From contig CM045729.1 of assembly GCA_024760905.1 (NCBI GenBank), positions 47,287,080 through 47,351,079 of the forward strand: a stretch of 64,000 bases of DNA, written 5' to 3'. This DNA comes from Plotosus lineatus (taxonomy: Eukaryota; Chordata; Actinopteri; Siluriformes; Plotosidae). The notes beneath the pieces were generated by a model, which worked only from the letters and a program-made list of their open reading frames with translations, did not search any database and had not been told where the DNA came from. Each line of letters starts with the position of its first letter. The stretch's first letter is position 1. Of this stretch, positions 61,282 through 64,000 are shown one piece after another. The position numbers and the translations under genes are program-made.

Positions 61282-62576
61282 CTGACACAGAAGAATCCTG
61301 TGCAGTGGATGACAAATCCAGGGAGTTGGGTCTCTCTGGTCTCTGGGGCTTGTCCTGCCTCAGAGGGGCTTCCTCTTTTACTTGAAGTAATTGCATCTCT
61401 GGTGGAGCAGGTCCTGCAGGTATTGCACTTGTTGTACCTGGTGCAGCAGAAATCACAATGTGGATGTTGCTGTTGTTGTTATTGTTGGAGTTGGTGCGTC
61501 CAGCGTGGTCTCGGCGTAACAGGGGCTCATGCTCGTCAGGACTGGAGTTGATATTGATGTTCAGTCGGCTGTCGTCCCCACTTAACTGGCTCTGGAGCAA
61601 AGGCGGACCACTTCCTTCACCGTGGGGCCCGGCTGGGTTTGTGTTTCCCAAAGAGCCGCTGGCACCACTGGTACCGGCTGCATAACCATTAAGCAGGAGA
61701 ACCCCAGCTCCACTTCTCACTCCTGGACCATTATTGGTTAGTGTTACTGGATGAGGCTCTGCTGCTGCCACCATATTCATCTTAGCTACACCTGTCTCTA
61801 CCTGCTTCAGGTTGGACTTGTGTCTGCCAAACTTAAGCCGGGAAGATGTTGACTCCTTGGTAGGATTTTTGGAGCCAAGCGCCAGGCTAGTGGGTCTCTT
61901 AGGGAGATTCTGTTGTTTTGGAAGTGGAAACATAGTTGGCGGGGCATCAAGTGCGGCACCACTGCCTGGTCCATAATCAGCCTGATGCCCGCCTCCTGCC
62001 CCTGCACTCACCTCGGCTGCTAACTTTATAAATGGATACAGAAGGCTAGAGCTGCCTGTGCTGAGTGGGTCAGGAGCACTGAACTGCTTTTGAGAATGCT
62101 CCATTAGGTTCTCATCAGAGCTCTCCTTCAGGTTCTTGTCCACCTCCTTGGGGTCCAGCTTGGTGGTCTCCAGGTCCTCTTGTGTGAGCTGCAGGCAGAC
62201 AGGCACACTTGGACCTGTTCCAGCCTCCTCAGTTGGGACTGATTCAGAAATGGTGGACATGACTGTGCTGGGGGTGAGGCCAGCTGTGGTACTGGTGGTG
62301 CTCGTGGATAGACCGGCTCCGCTGATCTCAGGGCTTGGGAGACGTGCCTGTGCTTGGGCCTGTTGTCTCTCGTAGTTTATGGAGTTCCTATTCTTTTCTC
62401 CTGTACTCCCTGTGCCAGAGCCACTCAAACCAAGGCCACCAACTGAGGAAGTCCCTAAGGTGGACACATCTCCAGGAAGATTCTTCACCATGCCATCATG
62501 GTCCTCAATGTATGAGGAGGAGGAATAGTCAGGGTAAGGCCCCATCTTTGGAATTCTGCGACTGTGGGTAAGGTTC
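61282..62576 (-). CDS. bmpr2: bmpr2 long cytoplasmic tail exon (human exon 12 equivalent)
   Basis: This 1295-nt exon encodes about 431 residues of the long C-terminal tail that is unique to BMPR2 among type II receptors. It starts [20 protein letters not shown]. It keeps the family blocks [83 protein letters not shown] and RPNSLDLS. Between them are low-complexity Gly/Ser stretches and an Asn run ([10 protein letters not shown]) coded by a GTT/ATT-like repeat. The tail of human BMPR2 binds cytoskeletal regulators such as LIMK1; conservation suggests the same but does not prove it. The donor is TCAG/GTGAAG, leaving one base that the last exon completes as Gly. Acceptor TTGTAG is at 62577. Confidence 0.97.
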
Positions 62577-62848
62577 CTACAATGAGACAAGAAGAAAATC
62601 AGTTAAGACTCATTATAAATTAGGATATTCAGATTAATACAGGGTCAGAGAGAGATATAGTGTTTTATTGACTATATTAAATTGACAGATAATTATCCTT
62701 AAAGTAAACTTAACAGAATAACGTCTCTTAATTTTGGAATGAACATTTGCTGCACTGGACTTATTTTGTGATGATCCGCTCATGGACAAAATAGACACCA
62801 CAACTAAACAATACACTCAGGATCTTAGAAGCTAGTGTGAAAGCTGAC

Positions 62849-63021
62849 CTCTCATTCTGAAGGGCTGTACTCATTGGGTTGACAGTAGGGCTGACTGACT
62901 TGTTCCTGTCCCAGATAAGGAGTAGCTCGGCCATGCGCTCCTCTGCACACTGAGCTGTTAAACGAGCTTCTGCATCCTGATCCCAACAGTCCTCCATCGT
63001 TTCCTTTAGTGAACGCACTGC
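62849..63021 (-). CDS. bmpr2: bmpr2 kinase subdomain XI exon (human exon 11 equivalent)
   Basis: This 173-nt exon follows TTTATTAG and reads [40 protein letters not shown] and [17 protein letters not shown]. The [12 protein letters not shown] motif is kinase subdomain XI; its Arg is the position altered in some human pulmonary hypertension families (human R491). The exon ends AG/GTCAGC and leaves two bases that exon 12 completes as Arg. It is separated from its neighbours by very small introns of 301 and 272 bp, in contrast to the 15.9-kb last intron. Confidence 0.96.
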
Positions 63022-63322
63022 CTAATAAAAGACATGGCAAGAACAAAATTAAAACTATATACAGTCAGAATGCACGTCAGTGAAATTATTCAGAATTCAT
63101 AGTTCAGAATGTATACACAAAACCAGGATAATTCCCAGCAGTCTCTTGTGCGTGCAGGTTTTAATGATTTTCTGCAGTTCAGCTGTAAATCCTCAGTTGA
63201 GAGTGTTCCTAACACCAGTATTTTAAAAAATCAATTCATGTACTTTTCAATTCATGCACACTAGAACATCATGATTTGGTTGCTCCTCATACACACTGAA
63301 CAGAACACGCAGGTTCTCTCAC

Positions 63323-63459
63323 CAGACTATTCTCTTTCCAAGCTTCAGGGAACTTTGGCCTCTGTTTCTCTCGTGAAACAAGAACCTGCATGTCCTCAAA
63401 TGATGGGTGGTTTCCCACCTCTGCCTGAAAAGCCATCTGGTACTCTGGTACAGTTTCTC
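63323..63459 (-). CDS. bmpr2: bmpr2 kinase-domain exon (human exon 10 equivalent)
   Basis: This exon encodes part of the C-lobe of the serine/threonine kinase of the type II BMP receptor, a single-pass membrane receptor that phosphorylates type I receptors when BMP binds. The 137-nt exon starts after TTTACAG with two bases completing a Gly codon. It reads [20 protein letters not shown], then [26 protein letters not shown]. It ends at CTG/GTGAGA in phase 0. The sequence is almost identical to human BMPR2 here. Upstream exons (ligand-binding, transmembrane, N-lobe) lie right of the window. The a/b paralogue cannot be resolved. Confidence 0.96.
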
Positions 63460-64000
63460 CTGTAAATAGACACCCGCACACAGTTGTAAGACTAAAATAA
63501 TTAGCTTCAATTGTTAACATTTGTAAAGGATGTAAAAATGATGAAAATAACAGCAATACATCTAAATGCGTGTTATTAGTAACGGTTCAACACACGAATG
63601 ATGACGATTTCCTTTTGGCTTTTCATCAGGGGTCGTCACAACGAATGATTCGCACGTTTGATTTGGCAGAGGCTTCCTGACACAACCCTTTCGCAAGGGA
63701 CAGAAACACGCTGACGGCTTTGCAACCTACTCTTTACAAAAGTCAGCAATGGTTCTTTTACGTGCCTCACACCATAGACAGTGAGAGACATGGCCCGCCT
63801 TTGATAACCCAGTTAGCTGTACTGGGGGGTGGGGGTGGGGGCCACAGAGACAACAGAACACTAATTAAGCTCTGATAACAATCCACCATGGAAGGCACAA
63901 CCATGTTGATTACTGAGGCTGACCTTGAAAAGATTTACACAGGAAGTGATGTTCAAGAAAACCATAATAACTGGCCAGGGAAAAGTTTACATCAGGAACT
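63460..64000. other. bmpr2 intron upstream of the exon-10 equivalent (partial)
   Basis: No coding exon is present. It includes a head-truncated SINE1 copy at 63606-63835. Sequence beyond this to the right edge shows nothing recognisable. Confidence 0.7.
63606..63835 (-). mobile_element. SINE1, head-truncated copy
   Basis: The LINE-derived tail and body are clear (CGCACGTTTGATTTGGCAGA; AGTGAGAGACATGGCCCGCC), but the tRNA-like head is missing beyond a G-rich tract. The tail is deleted internally by about 15 bp. It lies in the bmpr2 intron at the right edge. Confidence 0.85.

Overview
The window looks like nuclear DNA of a teleost fish. It has large introns, dense CA/TA microsatellites, and fish-type transposons: RTE and L2 LINEs, several tRNA-derived SINEs, Tc1/mariner, Tigger-like and hAT elements. 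The exact taxon cannot be fixed from sequence alone; an otophysan such as a catfish or characin is only a guess. No prokaryotic features, CRISPR arrays or true tRNA genes were seen.

Two host genes lie head to tail on the minus strand. From the right edge, 63459 to 45118 holds the last four coding exons of a bmpr2 orthologue (BMP receptor type II): the end of the kinase domain, the long tail exon and the last exon. All splice phases agree. The final intron is 15.9 kb. About 6.2 kb further left, 38945 to 2973 holds coding exons 1-4 of a fam117b orthologue, with a GC-box/CCAAT promoter near 39.25-39.32 kb. The rest of fam117b lies left of base 1. The order and orientation match the human BMPR2-FAM117B neighbourhood on 2q33.

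Nearly everything else is intron or spacer colonised by mobile DNA. The densest block is 48.8-55.5 kb inside the last bmpr2 intron: SINE, MITE, hAT, Tc1, SINE and LINE almost end to end, separated by TA microsatellites. A second cluster is 6.9-9.9 kb in fam117b intron 2.

The most interesting content is a SINE/LINE network. One SINE family (SINE1) has a tRNA-Glu-like head. Its tail joins a piece of the 5' leader of the local RTE LINE to that LINE's 3' terminus, the same design as ruminant Bov-tA/BovB. A second family (SINE2) has a tail resembling the 3' end of a Rex3-like RTE. Two independently inserted elements are hybrids, with the SINE1 head and the SINE2 tail joined at the same point. One LINE copy has a 915-codon open frame that has lost catalytic residues in both its endonuclease and its reverse transcriptase. 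Several nested insertions with clear target-site duplications give a relative age order.
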